A stretch of DNA of 64,000 nucleotides from assembly GCA_030448185.1 (NCBI GenBank), contig JAUJNL010000016.1:1-64000 (forward strand). The letters are read 5' to 3'. Positions 26,714 to 37,651 of the stretch are shown one piece after another (position 1 is the stretch's first letter; every line of letters begins with the position of its first letter). Origin of the DNA: Cytophagales bacterium. Its GTDB lineage: Bacteria > Bacteroidota > Bacteroidia > Cytophagales > 172606-1. The position numbers were made by a program, and so were the translations under genes. The notes below the pieces were generated by a model. The model did no database searches and was not told the origin of the DNA. It was given only the letters and a program-made list of their open reading frames with translations.

Positions 26714-27665
26714 GTTTAGAAACTGTTTTAAAAGGGATTAAAGGCGGTTCAACATAAGTGGTAGCATAGCCAGATAGACCATTGATTGGCTATTTCTTCT
26801 GGTTTTTTCGTAGTCCTTGTTTAGCCGTCTAGCATTAAGAATCCAAGCGAAAGTACGTTCAACTACCCATCTTCTGGGCAGTAGCTTGAAGCCCTTCTCA
26901 TCATCGGTTCTCAAGACTACCTGCCAGGTCCAGTTCCATAGCTTTTCCACGTATTGGAGCAATTCTTCTCCCCGGTAGCCTCCATCTACCCAGACTAACT
27001 TAATCTGCTGGCAGAGTTGGCGTAGATGGAGATTCATTTTGATATAACGCAACAGTTGCATGGCTCCTTTCTTTTCGGAAATACTGGCCGCACAAATCCA
27101 CACAGCCAACAGTAGACCTTGACTGTCGGTGAGAATAAAGCGTTTTCTGCCTTTGACTAGTTTGCCCTTGTCAAATCCCCGGTGCTCTCCCCCGCAAGCA
27201 GTGGTTTTGGCGCTTTGGGAATCCCGAGCAAGCGGCGGCACTGGGCGTGGGATTTCTTTCATCTTTTGCCTGACTTTCCTGACCAAAAATGAATGAATCT
27301 CCTGCCATAACCCACTCTGGCTCCAACGGTTAAAGTAGCCATAAACCGTAGACCAGTGGGGCAAATCATCGGCATACTCCGCCAACTACAGCCCGTTTTC
27401 ACTACATACATAATGCCATTGATGACCTCCCTACTTGAGGTCAGTCCTGCCTCGGCCCACCTGCTTTGGTGACTGTGCTTGCGGCAAATAGGGCTTTAAC
27501 TTTTTCCATCCAAATTTCTCACTGATGTCACTTGGATATGGCCTGCGTTTTACTTTCACTTTGAGTAGTACTCATCGTGGATTTGTCTGTTTGTTAACGC
27601 TACAAACTTATCCACTTTGAGTACTTCCTTTTAGCCCCTATCGGTTTTAAAACAGCTTCTTAGAC
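26714..27665 (-). mobile_element. IS5-family-like element, about 950 bp
   Basis: The ends are imperfect inverted repeats: left GTTTAGAAACTGTTTTAAAA, right (complement) GTCTAAGAAGCTGTTTTAAAA. One transposase gene (26738-27385) lies inside, with decayed upstream coding sequence to about 27560. The flanks read TTA and TAT, so I cannot confirm a target duplication. Confidence 0.7.
26738..27385 (-). CDS. IS5-family transposase, N-terminally truncated
   Basis: 215 aa covering the catalytic half: VYGYFNRWSQSGLWQEIHSF, RDSQSAKTT (first Asp), KLVWVDGGYRGEEL (second Asp) and RRWVVERTFAWI (final Glu), the DDE arrangement of DUF4096-type IS5 transposases. The DNA-binding N-terminus upstream (27386-27560) is frameshifted: the frame stops where the DUF4096 segment should begin. 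It probably cannot transpose on its own. Confidence 0.8.
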   Translation of the reverse strand: MAEYADDLPHWSTVYGYFNRWSQSGLWQEIHSFLVRKVRQKMKEIPRPVPPLARDSQSAKTTACGGEHRGFDKGKLVKGRKRFILTDSQGLLLAVWICAASISEKKGAMQLLRYIKMNLHLRQLCQQIKLVWVDGGYRGEELLQYVEKLWNWTWQVVLRTDDEKGFKLLPRRWVVERTFAWILNARRLNKDYEKTRRNSQSMVYLAMLPLMLNRL

Positions 27666-27745
27666 TATCTTACAGTAACTTATTGATTACCAGCATATAT
27701 TCATTTGATACCCTAAACTAATTATGGTGAACTACTTATTATTAA

Positions 27746-28663
27746 GTGTCTATCCGAAAAACCTAAAAGGATCGGCAAGAGTACAATTTTTCCAAACAAT
27801 ATGGGCACAAGCCAAGTGGAGAAAGGCTAAATAATTATCCACTTTCTTTTCCCAGCGGATTAGAATGCGTCTAAAGCGGTTCATCCAACTATGGGTTCTT
27901 TCGCAGACCCATCTTCTGGCTCTGTAACCGGGCGTTTTGAGTTCTTTTTGTTCTTCTCCTCGAGCTTTGATATGATCTGTTAGAAAAATAAAGGATAACC
28001 GAACGAATGTCTACATAATCATACCTTTGTCAGCGAAGTGCAATGGGTTTTCTTCATCCGGCAAGGGAGTAAGAAGGGGCATACTATCCAGCAAAGGTTC
28101 TACTTGTTTTTTATCGTGTACATTGGCTCCCGTTACGGTTAGGGCAATGGGTAAGCCATGGGCTTCGGTGATAATATGTCTTTTCGTGCCGCCTTTTCCT
28201 CGATCCGTGGGATTGGCTCAAACGGATTCTCCCTAGTGGCGCTTTACTGGAAGCCGAATCGATACTTTGCCACTCCCAGTCTAACTGGCCTTCCACCTGG
28301 TTCTGCATCAACCCTAAGTGCCATAACTCTTCGATGCTCACTGCCTTGACCCACTCCCTGATAGCGGTCATGGGCAGAGAAACCGCACCAAGTTGACTAG
28401 GAAGGGCCTTCCACTGAATGCCCGTTCTTAACACGTAGAACATGGCATTGAATAGTTGTTGGGCATCCCCTCTAGGGCGGCTTCTCCTTTGGGTTTAGGT
28501 TTTTCGACGGGCAGTAGTGGTTCGTCACTTCCTTCATAGTTGGGTTGGCAAATATGCTTTGTTTATGCTACTTTTCGGGTTCCGAACGCTTCATGGAGAG
28601 AGATATTTTGTTGGAGTCGTGTCTTGCAAAATTACTGCTCTCCTGAGGTTTTCGGATAGACAC
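27746..28663 (-). mobile_element. IS5-type element, copy A (decayed)
   Basis: 918 bp with ends GTGTCTATCCGAAAAACC and, complemented, GTGTCTATCCGAAAACCTC. It is flanked by TAA on both sides (27743-27745, 28664-28666), the 3-bp TNA duplication typical of this IS5 subgroup. The transposase frame is recognisable (FYVLRTGIQWKALPSQLGAV, IDSASSKAPLGR) but split by several indels. An opposite-strand copy is at 32818-33733. Confidence 0.85.
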
Positions 28664-28807
28664 TAAATAACCGAGTGAATGTCACCGTAATCTTTTCAGA
28701 AAAAGAATCAATTAGTATAAAAACAATTCAACATAGGGTAATTTCATTAATGCATCCGCTATCCGCTATCCGACATCAATATTCCTGCTATCACAGCACC
28801 GAAAACG

Positions 28808-30122
28808 ATGCCCGACAAACCAAAATTAAAACTATTTGATCTTACCATGATTGTAGTGGGGCTGGTCATTGGCATGGGCATCTTTCGTACGGCGGCCACC
28901 GCTGCCAACGCCGCCATTACTCCCGGAATATTTTTTAGTGCCTGGGTCGCCGGTGGTATCATAGCTTTGTGCGGGGCGCTGACCTACGCCGAAATCGGCT
29001 CCGTTTTCCGGTCATCGGCAGGTATTATAAAATATTTGCGGCGTGTTACCACCCCTCCGTAGCCTTTGCCATTAACTGCATTATTCTCATATCCAACGCG
29101 GCTTCTATGGCCGGTGTCGCCCTGATTGGCAGCGAATATTTAAGTGAGGTAATCTTTGCCACCGATCCACCGCCCCTGATGAAAGCAGGTATTGGCATGG
29201 CCGCTATTGCCTCTTTTTACAGCGTGAACCTGCTCGGACTGCGCATGAGCTCCAAAACGCAGAATGTACTGATGATTATTAAAATCGATGATTATGCTGC
29301 TCATCAGTTCTATTTAGTCAACCATCCGCCGGAAGCAGTTGCGGTGGTTTCTGCACACACTTGGTCTGGATTACGTAAAATCCTTTGGCGTAGCCCTGGT
29401 AGGGTTTCTTTTACCTACGGCGGTTACCAGCAAACCATCAATTTTGGCGGAGAAGTACATAATTCCACCCGCACCATTCCCAGGGGTATCTCCATCGGTA
29501 TTTTAATCATCATCGTCCTGTACCTGGCGGTCAGCTATGCCTATTACCATGCCATTGGTTTTGACCAGTTAAAAACATCCAAAGGAATTGCGGCCTGGTA
29601 GCCGAACAACTATTTGGCCCCAATGGCCGCTGGTATTTTTCGGTACTGCTTTTTCTGGCCGTGCTGGCTTACGTCAATGTCCTGCTGCTGAGCAACCCGC
29701 GGGTCATGTTTGCGATGAGTGAGGACGGAATACTCCCGGCGGCTTTAAAAAGCGGGACGAAAAAAGGGATGTACTTACCGTGAGCTTAACTGCTTTTGCG
29801 GCCATTGGTATCGTAGTGCTCTTTTTTGCCGAAACCTTTGACCGCATTTTAGGTTTTACCATTTTTCTGATTCCATTGGTATGGCCACTTCCGCAGCTAC
29901 CATTTTTATTTTGCGTAAGCGTACCCGGCACCTGGATGGCACGGGTATTTACCAAATGAAATTATACCCCTGGCTGCCACTGATATTTATTGCAGCTTAC
30001 GTATTTGTAGGAATCAGCATCTGGATCAATACCCCGGAACTGGCCTGGACCGGTCTGGCCGTATTTGCCCTGTTTCTGCTGATTTATTTTTATTACCCGA
30101 TTCAAATCCAAAAAGTTGTATG
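28808..30122 (+). pseudogene. APC-family amino acid permease, frameshifted
   Basis: The start is MPDKPKLKLFDLTMIVVGLV with GMGIFRTAA, the classic first APC span. After a shift at about 29025 it continues YHPSVAFAINCIILISNAAS and GLRMSSKTQNVLMIIK; shifts at about 29290, 29595 and 29745 follow, then LAYVNVLLLSNPRVMFAMSE and FILRKRTRHLDGTG. Twelve spans can be pieced together. Intact relatives import amino acids with protons. It overlaps the start of the PLP enzyme gene, so both were one operon. Confidence 0.88.
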
Positions 30123-31293
30123 CCGATTCCTGAACACCTTTCGCACATTATCAATGAACTCGGAGAGGACCGGGAACACTATTTCAATGCCGTGGCCCTG
30201 CCCATTGTACAAACCAGCAATTTCGCTTTTAAAACGGTAAGCGATTTGCAAAAGGTATTTGAAGATGAATACAGCGATTATCTGTATAGCCGGGGCTTAC
30301 ACCCTACGGGTGATATCTTGCGAAAAAAATGGCGGCTCTCGACGAGGCTGAAGATTGCCTGCTATTCAACAGCGGCGCTTCGCCATTTTTGCCGCCGTGC
30401 TTTCCTGCGTCCAATCCGGTGACCACCTTATTTCCGTCCGTAAACCGTATACCTGGGCGCAGAAAATGTTTGATACGGTGCTGTCCCGCTTCGGGGTAAC
30501 TACCACCTACGTGGACGGGAGAAATATTGAAAATTTCGAACGGGCCCTGAAGCCCAATACCAAACTGATTTATCTGGAGTCGCCTAATTCGTGGGATTTT
30601 GCTTTGCAGGATTTAGGTGCGGTAGCCCAGTTGGCTCAGTCAAAAACATCCTGACGATTTGCGATAACAGCTACTGTACGCCTTTGTACCAAAAGCCCAT
30701 CAAGCATGGGATTGATCTGGTGCTTCAGTCGGCTACAAATACATTGGTGGGCACAGTGATGTAGTGGCGGGCATCCTTACGGGTAAGCAAGCGGCGATGA
30801 AAAAGATTTTCGACAGTGAACTGCTGAATATGGGTAACGGCATTACTCCCTTTCATGCCTGGCTGTTAATCCGGGGTTTACGAACCCTTCCGGTACGGTT
30901 GAAGCAGGTAAGTCAGACGGCTACGGAAGTCATTACTTTTCTAAAGAATCACCCCAAGATTGAGCAGGTACTCTATCCGCTGGATCCGGCATTTCCTCAG
31001 TATGCGTTGGCCCAAAGGCAAATGACCGGTGCCGGAGGATTATTTACAGTGGTCTTACAAGTAACCCAAAGGCAGGAAATTGTGGAATTCTGTGAATCAC
31101 TGCAACATTTTCTGATGGCGGTTAGCTGGGGTGGTCATGAAAACCTGGCCTTGCCGCGTTGCGCGCAGCCATCAAACCGGAACATTTCGATCCGTCCCAC
31201 CGGGAGCACCGGATGGTTCGTTTGTATACCGGTCTGGAAGAAGCGGAGTTTTTAATAAAGGACCTGAACGAGGCATTGAAAATGATACAGTGA
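30120..31293 (+). pseudogene. Cys/Met metabolism PLP-dependent enzyme, frameshifted
   Basis: A trans-sulfuration family enzyme (cystathionine gamma-synthase/beta-lyase or methionine gamma-lyase type), about 390 codons: SDYLYSRGLHPTGDILRKK, LLFNSGASAIFAAVLS, YLESPNSWDFALQDL, the PLP-lysine motif QSATKYIGGHSDVVAG, and a C-terminal VSWGGHENLALPR. Frameshifts lie near 30330, 30375, 30645, 30735 and 31155. The exact substrate cannot be told from sequence. The gene follows the permease directly, which suggests uptake and degradation of a sulfur amino acid or homologue. Confidence 0.88.
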
Positions 31294-31329
31294 ATGGACT
31301 TCGTACATGGTAAGTGAGGGAGAGCTACT

Positions 31330-31357
31330 AAAAGGGAAAAATACCTCTTTCCCTTTT
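31330..31357. terminator. Bidirectional terminator between convergent genes
   Basis: AAAAGGGAAA paired with TTTCCCTTTT around an 8-base loop, lying between the 3' ends of the PLP enzyme (+) and sulfatase (-) genes. Confidence 0.8.
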
Positions 31358-31374
31358 ACAACTCAGGCACAAGG

Positions 31375-32321
31375 CTATCTGGTAGTATTACGCAGCAGTG
31401 TTTGCATTTGAGCTACCACCTTGGCATAAGCCGGATTAGTGGCCAGGTTCACGTATTCCTTAGGATCTTTCTCGTGGTGATAGAGCTCCGTGCCAGCTCT
31501 GCCGCCATCCCATTCCGTATAGCGCCATTTTTCGGTACGTACACTCCGCCCCATGATCTCTTTCCGGTTGATCTGTTATAGGCCGGTTTGCTCCATTTCC
31601 AGGGTAGGGTTATTGAGTAAGGGCACTAAACTTTCGCCCATCAAGTAAGGAGGAGCTTTGAGTCCGCTAAGCCCAGCCAGGGTCGGATACAGATCAAGTA
31701 ATTCAACGGTACGGGGTGAAGCTTTCCCGTTGCCTTTGGCCCCAGGCGCAGCAATAATTAAAGGGACCCGCAGATTCTTCAAATAAGCTCTGTTTCATCC
31801 ACTGACTATGTTCGGTTAACAAATACCCGTGGTCACTCCAGAGCACAATCACGGTGTTCTTGGATAGGCCGAGCCGGTCGACAGCGTCGAGTAAACGGCC
31901 CACCTGCGCATCCATGAAAGAAATGGAAGCGTAATACGCCCGGATAGCCTCCCGACAGGCTTGTTCGTTTAGCCCCCATATCCGGACGAGTCCAGACCGC
32001 ATGCCAGGATAAACTATCATCCGTCAGCAGCGAGGAGCGGCTGGACCGTTGGCACCGTAGAGCGGAAATCTGGCAGTAGGCCTTCTGAAAGGTTACGCCT
32101 CTTTTAGCCAATTTATCAATATTGGGTGATTGTACCAGCGGATGGCCGTAACAGCCCAGGTTATTATTTAGATCATCAACGGCAATAAACAGCACATTAT
32201 AGCGAGGCGGAGCCTGCTTTGGCTGGGCTAACGTAAAGCCGGATAGCAGCAAAATCGCAAGTAAAGCACCTGCCCTCTTCAGCAAAAACGTGGACTTGTG
32301 GCGATAAGAAAGAAATCTCAT
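31375..32321 (-). pseudogene. Iduronate-2-sulfatase-like sulfatase, deleted and frameshifted
   Basis: It starts MRFLSYRHKST with a signal peptide ending FTLAQ, then NVLFIAVDDLNNNLGCYGHP (metal-binding Asp pair). The expected C-x-P-S-R active-site segment is garbled: AYCQISALRCQRSSRSS reads as a mis-framed CSPSR. Later pieces are [38 protein letters not shown] and [16 protein letters not shown], ending LLRNTTR. About 315 codons remain of the usual 470 or more, so the middle is deleted. Such enzymes remove sulfate from polysaccharides in the periplasm or at the surface. Confidence 0.85.
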
Positions 32322-32344
32322 GGAATAATGTGCGCTATGTTGTT

Positions 32345-32755
32345 CAAATTGTTTCCGAAGCTGGTCCAACTTTCAGGCAAGCTGATTATGGGGGGCTTGC
32401 CTCTGCATTAGTGTGCCGTCTGGCGCCTTCCTCCAGCCGGTGCGGAAATTGGCGTTTAACAGTGCGGCGCGGGAGGGTGTACACGAAGGGGTGGCACAGT
32501 AGGCATTTGTAAATATTACTCCCTCCTCCCGGGCAATCCGGTCGAAGTGAGGCGTTTTTACCACCTTATCCCCGTACATTCCCGCGTGCGGAAAAGACCA
32601 GTCGTCGGCAATGACCAACAGGATGTTCGGACGCTGATCAATAGTTGAAGGGTTGCTCTTTAATTCCCTTTTTTCTTCCGATGCCTGATAGCCCAGGGCT
32701 AACACCAGGAGTAAAAGCAAGCAATGGATTTTATAGAACGAAACTGACATAGAAT
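32345..32755 (-). pseudogene. Sulfatase N-terminal fragment
   Basis: MSVSFYKIHCLLLLLVLALG (signal), then PNILLVIADDWSFPHAGMYG and the catalytic sulfatase signature CTPSR, where the Cys becomes formylglycine. A shift occurs at about 32465, followed by PHRLEEGA. After about 130 residues the protein is cut off and the next sulfatase remnant begins about 25 bp later. It belongs to a different subfamily from its neighbour (ADDW versus AVDDL). IS copy B lies 60 bp upstream of it. Confidence 0.8.
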
Positions 32756-32817
32756 GCAAGATTGGGTAGGTTGTATAGGCCGTACACTTACACTGGAAGC
32801 ACGTACGCTTCCACTAA

Positions 32818-33733
32818 GGGCCTATCCGAAAACTTCAGGAGAGCAGTAATTTTGCAAGACACGACTCCAACAAAATATCTCTCTCCATGAAGCGTTCGGA
32901 ACCCGAAAGTAGCATAAACAAAGCATATTTACCAACCCAAGAACTATGGTTAGCGACGGAACCACTACTGCCCGTCGAAAACCCAAACCCAAGGAGGCCG
33001 CCCCAGAGGGGATGCCCAACAACTATTCAATGCCATGTTCTACGTGTTAAGAACGGGCATTCAGTGAAGAGCTCTTCCTAGTCAACTTGGTGCCTTCTAC
33101 CGCTCATGACCGCTATCAGGAGTGGGTCAAGGCAGGAGTATTCGAAGAGTTATGGCACTTAGGGTTGATGCAGAACCAGGTGGAAGGCCAGTTAGACTAG
33201 GTGGCAAAGTATCGATTCGGCTTCCAGTAAAGCGCCACTAGGGAGAATCCGTCGGAGCTAATCCCACGGATCGAGGAAAAGGCGGCACGAAAAAAGACAT
33301 ATTATCACCAGAGCCCATGGCTTACCCATTGCCCTAACCGTAACGGGAGCCAATGTACACGATAAAAAACAAGTAGAACCTTTGCTGGATAGTATGCCCT
33401 TCTTACCCCCTTTGCCGGATGAAGAAAACCCACAGCACTTTTGTGCCGACAAAGGGTATGGTCTATGCAGACATTCGTTCGGTTATCCTTTTATTTTTCT
33501 ATCAGGATCACATCAAAGCCCCGAGAAAGAACAAAAAGAACTCAAAACGCCCGGTTACAGAGCCAGAAAATGGGTCTGCGAAAAAAACCCATAGTTGGAT
33601 GAACCGCACAAATTTACATTCTATCCGCTGGGAAAAGTGGATAATTACTTAGCCTTTCTCCACTTGGCTTGTGCCCATATTGTTTGGAAAAAATTGTACT
33701 CTTGCCGATCCTTTTTAGGTTTCGGATAGACAC
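32818..33733 (+). mobile_element. IS5-type element, copy B (decayed)
   Basis: 916 bp and the same element as copy A in the opposite orientation. The right end is the intact GTGTCTATCCGAAA-type end; the left end is worn to GGGCCTATCCGAAAAC. TAA flanks both sides (32815-32817, 33734-33736). The transposase pieces MFYVLRTGIQ, VEGQLD and GTKKDILSP-like segments are in several frames with stop codons, so it is inactive. Confidence 0.85.
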
Positions 33734-34128
33734 TAAGTATTATCCGGGATTTAGTAATATCTCATTAAAAAAATCTGATCTATTTTACAGGCAGTCTGAC
33801 AGCGCCCCTGATTGTACAGTAATGATTGATAGATAAGTGATTTATGTTCAGCTACTTACCTATTGCCTATTTTCAATTTTCCATTGTCCCTTTACTTAAT
33901 TCAGTTAGGTACTAAAGGAATAATTTATTGGACTTATTCTATATTAACTTACTTCCGGCTACCGAAGAATTTTATTTTTTCTAAAATAAATAAATTTTTT
34001 TTGATGAGGTTTTACCTGCCCCTGGATAATGGTTAATAGAAAGGGTAGTTCACGTAATAGCTTAAGCTACGAACTATCTTAAACCCCACTTACCCTATTT
34101 ATTATCCATCCAAAAATAACCCTTTTCT
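33734..34128. other. Gene-free, AT-rich upstream region
   Basis: About 395 bp with long A/T runs (33960-34010) and no credible gene. It lies between IS copy B and the beta-helix gene and probably holds that gene's promoter. I see no distinct motif. Confidence 0.5.
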
Positions 34129-37100
34129 ATGCAATCAAAAAGCCTTTACCTTATTACTAATCAATCAGTTACGTTGCTTTCAGGCACTGGCCCGCTGTAG
34201 TATGATAATCGCCTTTGTATGGCTGGCTGCCAGCTCCGGGTATGCGCAAGACAATTGCAGGCCTGCGCCGATCCGGAGATATGACCAATGCCCCTAGCGG
34301 TGACAGCACCGTTACCATCAAAGATACCAGCTATGATCCTGCCGGAGGCCTTTTTGTGGATGCCGTCAAGGGACGATGCCACCGGAGACGGTACTATCGG
34401 CAAGCCCTGGAAAACCTTGAAAAAGGCCATTACCGCCGCTCCTGCCGGATCTAAAATTGTCCTCAGAGAAGGTATTTACCGGGAAGGATTGTATAAGGCC
34501 ATTGATGGCAGTACTTCCTTAAACCGGAGTACAAGCTTCAATAAGAAGCTTACCCTTCAGCCCTATCCCCACGAAAAAGCCTGGCTGAAAGGCAGTTTGG
34601 ATGTGTCTACCGGATGGAGTCCGGATGGTGCGATATGGGTAAGAAACTGGCCTTATCAGTTTCAGTCGGATACAGTACGATGTCCGCAGTGCGTGAACAA
34701 ACCGAACGGAAAATATCCGGAATCCTCTATCATTACTGCGGCAAGGGACATGGTTTTTATCAATGGCAAGAGCATGAAACAGGTACTTCGGAAAGAACAG
34801 GTAGTACCCGGATCATTTTATGTTGACTATACTACCGACCGGTTGTATATCGGGGATGATCCGGCAGGTAAACTGGTGGAAGCGACTGCGTTTGAAGGGG
34901 CATTTGGTATCTCCGGCGGAAACCCGGGGCCTGCCGATGGCTTAGTGATCCGGGGACTCGGATTTGCCCATTTTGCTTACTCAGCCTTTTACCAAAACGC
35001 CAGAGATGCCGTCATAGAGAACAACACTTTTGCCTGGAATGCCATTACCGGCGTCAATCTGACTGCTACGAATATAACCTTCAGAGGTAATATTGCCAGT
35101 TACAATGGCCGCCTCGGCATCAGAGCAGGAGGAAGCCACCTGAGAATGGAAGGCAATGTGATCAGCTACAACAACATTGAAGGCTTTAGCGCATCCTGGG
35201 ATGCGGCCGGAACTAAAATTACGGCGAGTGAATCAAGCTTTATTTCCGGACTGGTAGTGCGTAATAACTTGGTTGAAAATAATAAATCTTCCGGAATTTG
35301 GCTGGACATTAATGTGTTAAATGCAGTAGTCACCCATAACCTTACCCGGAAAAACTCGGCCATTAGTATTTTCCTGGAAATCTCCCAGGGCGGCATCATT
35401 GCCGGAAACACCTGCATTGAAAACGGAACCGGTATTGCCGTGAGTGGTACCAGCAAGGCCAAGGTCTATAACAATACGTTGATAAACAACAATACCAGCC
35501 TGTACGTCAAAGATAATGAAAGGCTTAATAAAAACGCTACGCTGAAAAGCCAGGGCTTTGATTGGGAATCGTACGACAATATCTTAAAGAACAACATTTC
35601 GTACGAAGGGAAGCCTACTAGAGAGCCTTTTGCTATGGTAGATTTCGAACAATGGCCCTGCAATGACGAGGAGGCAATGGTATCAGCCATGGATCATAAT
35701 GCCTATTACCGTACCGATGCCAATAGTCCTAAGAACATCATCCGTTATGCTCCGGCTCCTAATGATGATTGTGCTAATCCTGCTACCATCGGAATTAAAT
35801 TTCCGACTTTAGCCGCTTTCCAGGCTGCTTTTCCTCAGTTTGAACAGCATTCGATCTACCGGGAAGGGCAGGGGCAGAACGTCTTTTTTGTGGATGCTTC
35901 CAGAGGAGACTATCGTTTGAGGTCGGGTTCTCCAGCGATTCGGGCCGGGGAGGCACTTCCTACGGATGTAGCCAAGGTCCTGGGCCTGCCCGCTGGAGTA
36001 GCCGTAGACATGGGTGCCTACCAAACCCAAGCGCCGGAAGCTCCTTCCACGTTGACCGCCACCGCGGTATCGAATACGCAGATCGATGTAAGCTGGAAGG
36101 ATAACTCGGCCACCGAAGCTGGTTTTGTGGTAGAAGTATCAAAAGGAAGCGCCTCCTCTTTTGTGGTGATGGATACGACTAGCGCCAATGCAGTTGCTTA
36201 TAGCGCCAAGAGCCTGAGCGGAAATACGACGTATTTCTTCCGGGTGAAAGCACTCAATACCGCGGGAAGTTCAGCCTATAGTGAGTCAGCTTCAGCCACT
36301 ACCTTGCCTAATCCCCCTCTAGCCGCTACCAGCCTGGTAGCTACGGCCCTTTCGCAACGAACTGTCAGTGTAAGCTGGACCGATAATGCCGATAACGAAG
36401 AAGGCTACCGAGTAGAACGCCGATTAACTACTGATTCGGCCTATACGGTCGTGGCCACGCTGGCGGCTGGTTCGACTACTTACCGAGAGACCAGCCTTAA
36501 AGCCGCTACGAGCTACACGTACCGGATTACGGGCTTTAACCAGGGTGGAGAGACGGCTTCCCGGCCGGTAACCGTTACCACCTTGCCTGCGGGCACGGGA
36601 CTGACGGGTACCTATTATAAGAGCAAGCACTTCAATGGGTCATCCTTTACTAGGGTAGATTCCACGGTTAACTTTGACTGGGGAACTGGCTCTCCAGATT
36701 CTACCATGAGTCAGAATACGTTCTCCATCCGCTGGACGGGACAAGTAGAAGCCATTCATAGTGAAACCTATACGTTCCATACCTTGACCGATGGAGGCGT
36801 ACGCTTGTGGGTCAATGGTAAGTTACTGATTGATGACTGGAGCAATAAAGCACCCCGTGAACACCAGGCTACGGTGCAACTGGAGGCCGACCACAAGTAC
36901 GCGATCCAGATGGAGTACTACGAAAACGAAGGTTCAGCTTTTGCCAAGCTCTACTGGTCGAGTGCTTCGCAACCCAAACAGATCATTCCCCAATCCCAGC
37001 TCTTCCCCGACGGGCAAGTACTGACTACCGGGAAAGACAGCCCGCAAGCGCCTGTAGAAAAATGGAATCTAACGCTGTATCCTAATCCAGCCAGCGAGTC

Positions 37101-37313
37101 TACCAACCTGCAAGTACAGTTAAATCAGGCCGGGCCCCTGCGCATCACCGTCTATAATGCTTTCAACTGGCCCGTGCTGACTCTGGAGCGGCACCTATCC
37201 GTCCAAACATGCCTGCGTCTACCAGTACACCAGCTCAAAGATGGCGTTTATGTAGTAAAGATGGAAAGAGGTGGCAGCAACTAGTCACCAAACTCATCGT
37301 TAAAAAAGAGTAG
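34129..37313 (+). pseudogene. Beta-helix protein with FN3, PA14 and T9SS tail; ends frameshifted
   Basis: A large open frame at 34288-37284 encodes a right-handed parallel beta-helix (about residues 25-580: WKTLKKAITAAPAGSKIVL, then AWLKGSLDVSTGW and repeated NNTF/NNIS turns), two fibronectin type III domains (about 580-765), a PA14 domain (about 770-910, GTYYKSKHFNGSSFTRVD) and a T9SS type A tail (LYPNPASESTNLQV). The N-terminus is damaged: signal peptide MIIAFVWLAASSGYAQ and the link APSGDSTVTIKDTSYDPAGG lie in other frames. At the C-terminus an extra base makes the frame stop after ERGGSN; the next frame reads QQLVTKLIVKKE to 37313. It is probably a secreted polysaccharide lyase or hydrolase. 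Confidence 0.85.
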
Positions 37314-37336
37314 GTAGTCCTGATCCCGATTTTGAT

Positions 37337-37414
37337 TTTGCTTCTCCCTATCGCAATATACCCCTTGAGCCTGACTAATGGTTTTAGGGGTATATTGCGA
37401 TAGGGAGAAGCAAA
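37337..37414. repeat. 29-bp perfect inverted repeat
   Basis: Arms 37337-37365 and 37386-37414 are perfectly complementary over 29 bp (outer part TTTGCTTCTCCCTATCG) with a 20-nt loop. It lies 24 bp after the beta-helix gene's ancestral stop. It would form an extremely stable RNA hairpin or a DNA cruciform. An A/T-rich run follows, so termination is likely, but the stem is far longer than needed. Confidence 0.85.
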
Positions 37415-37651
37415 TTTTATAATAAAAAATAAATGGCGGCTCAAAAACAAGTACTGCTAGTTGCGACAATACCTGTTTTTGAAAACTTCTCGGTAATGTT
37501 AAATTTTGAATGCTGAACGCTCAATGAAATGCTTACAAGTAATGGTACTTCAATCCACTATCGATTTTTCGTTTACCCTTTAGAATGTAACATTGGTATT
37601 ACCAATTTTTCAATTAGCTAGCTCCCTTGGTAGCTTTATGAACCCCGTTTC

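Noticed and set aside
27746-33733. Composite transposon made of the two IS5-type copies
   Set aside because: Each copy has its own flanking TAA pair, so two independent insertions explain the layout; both copies are also decayed.
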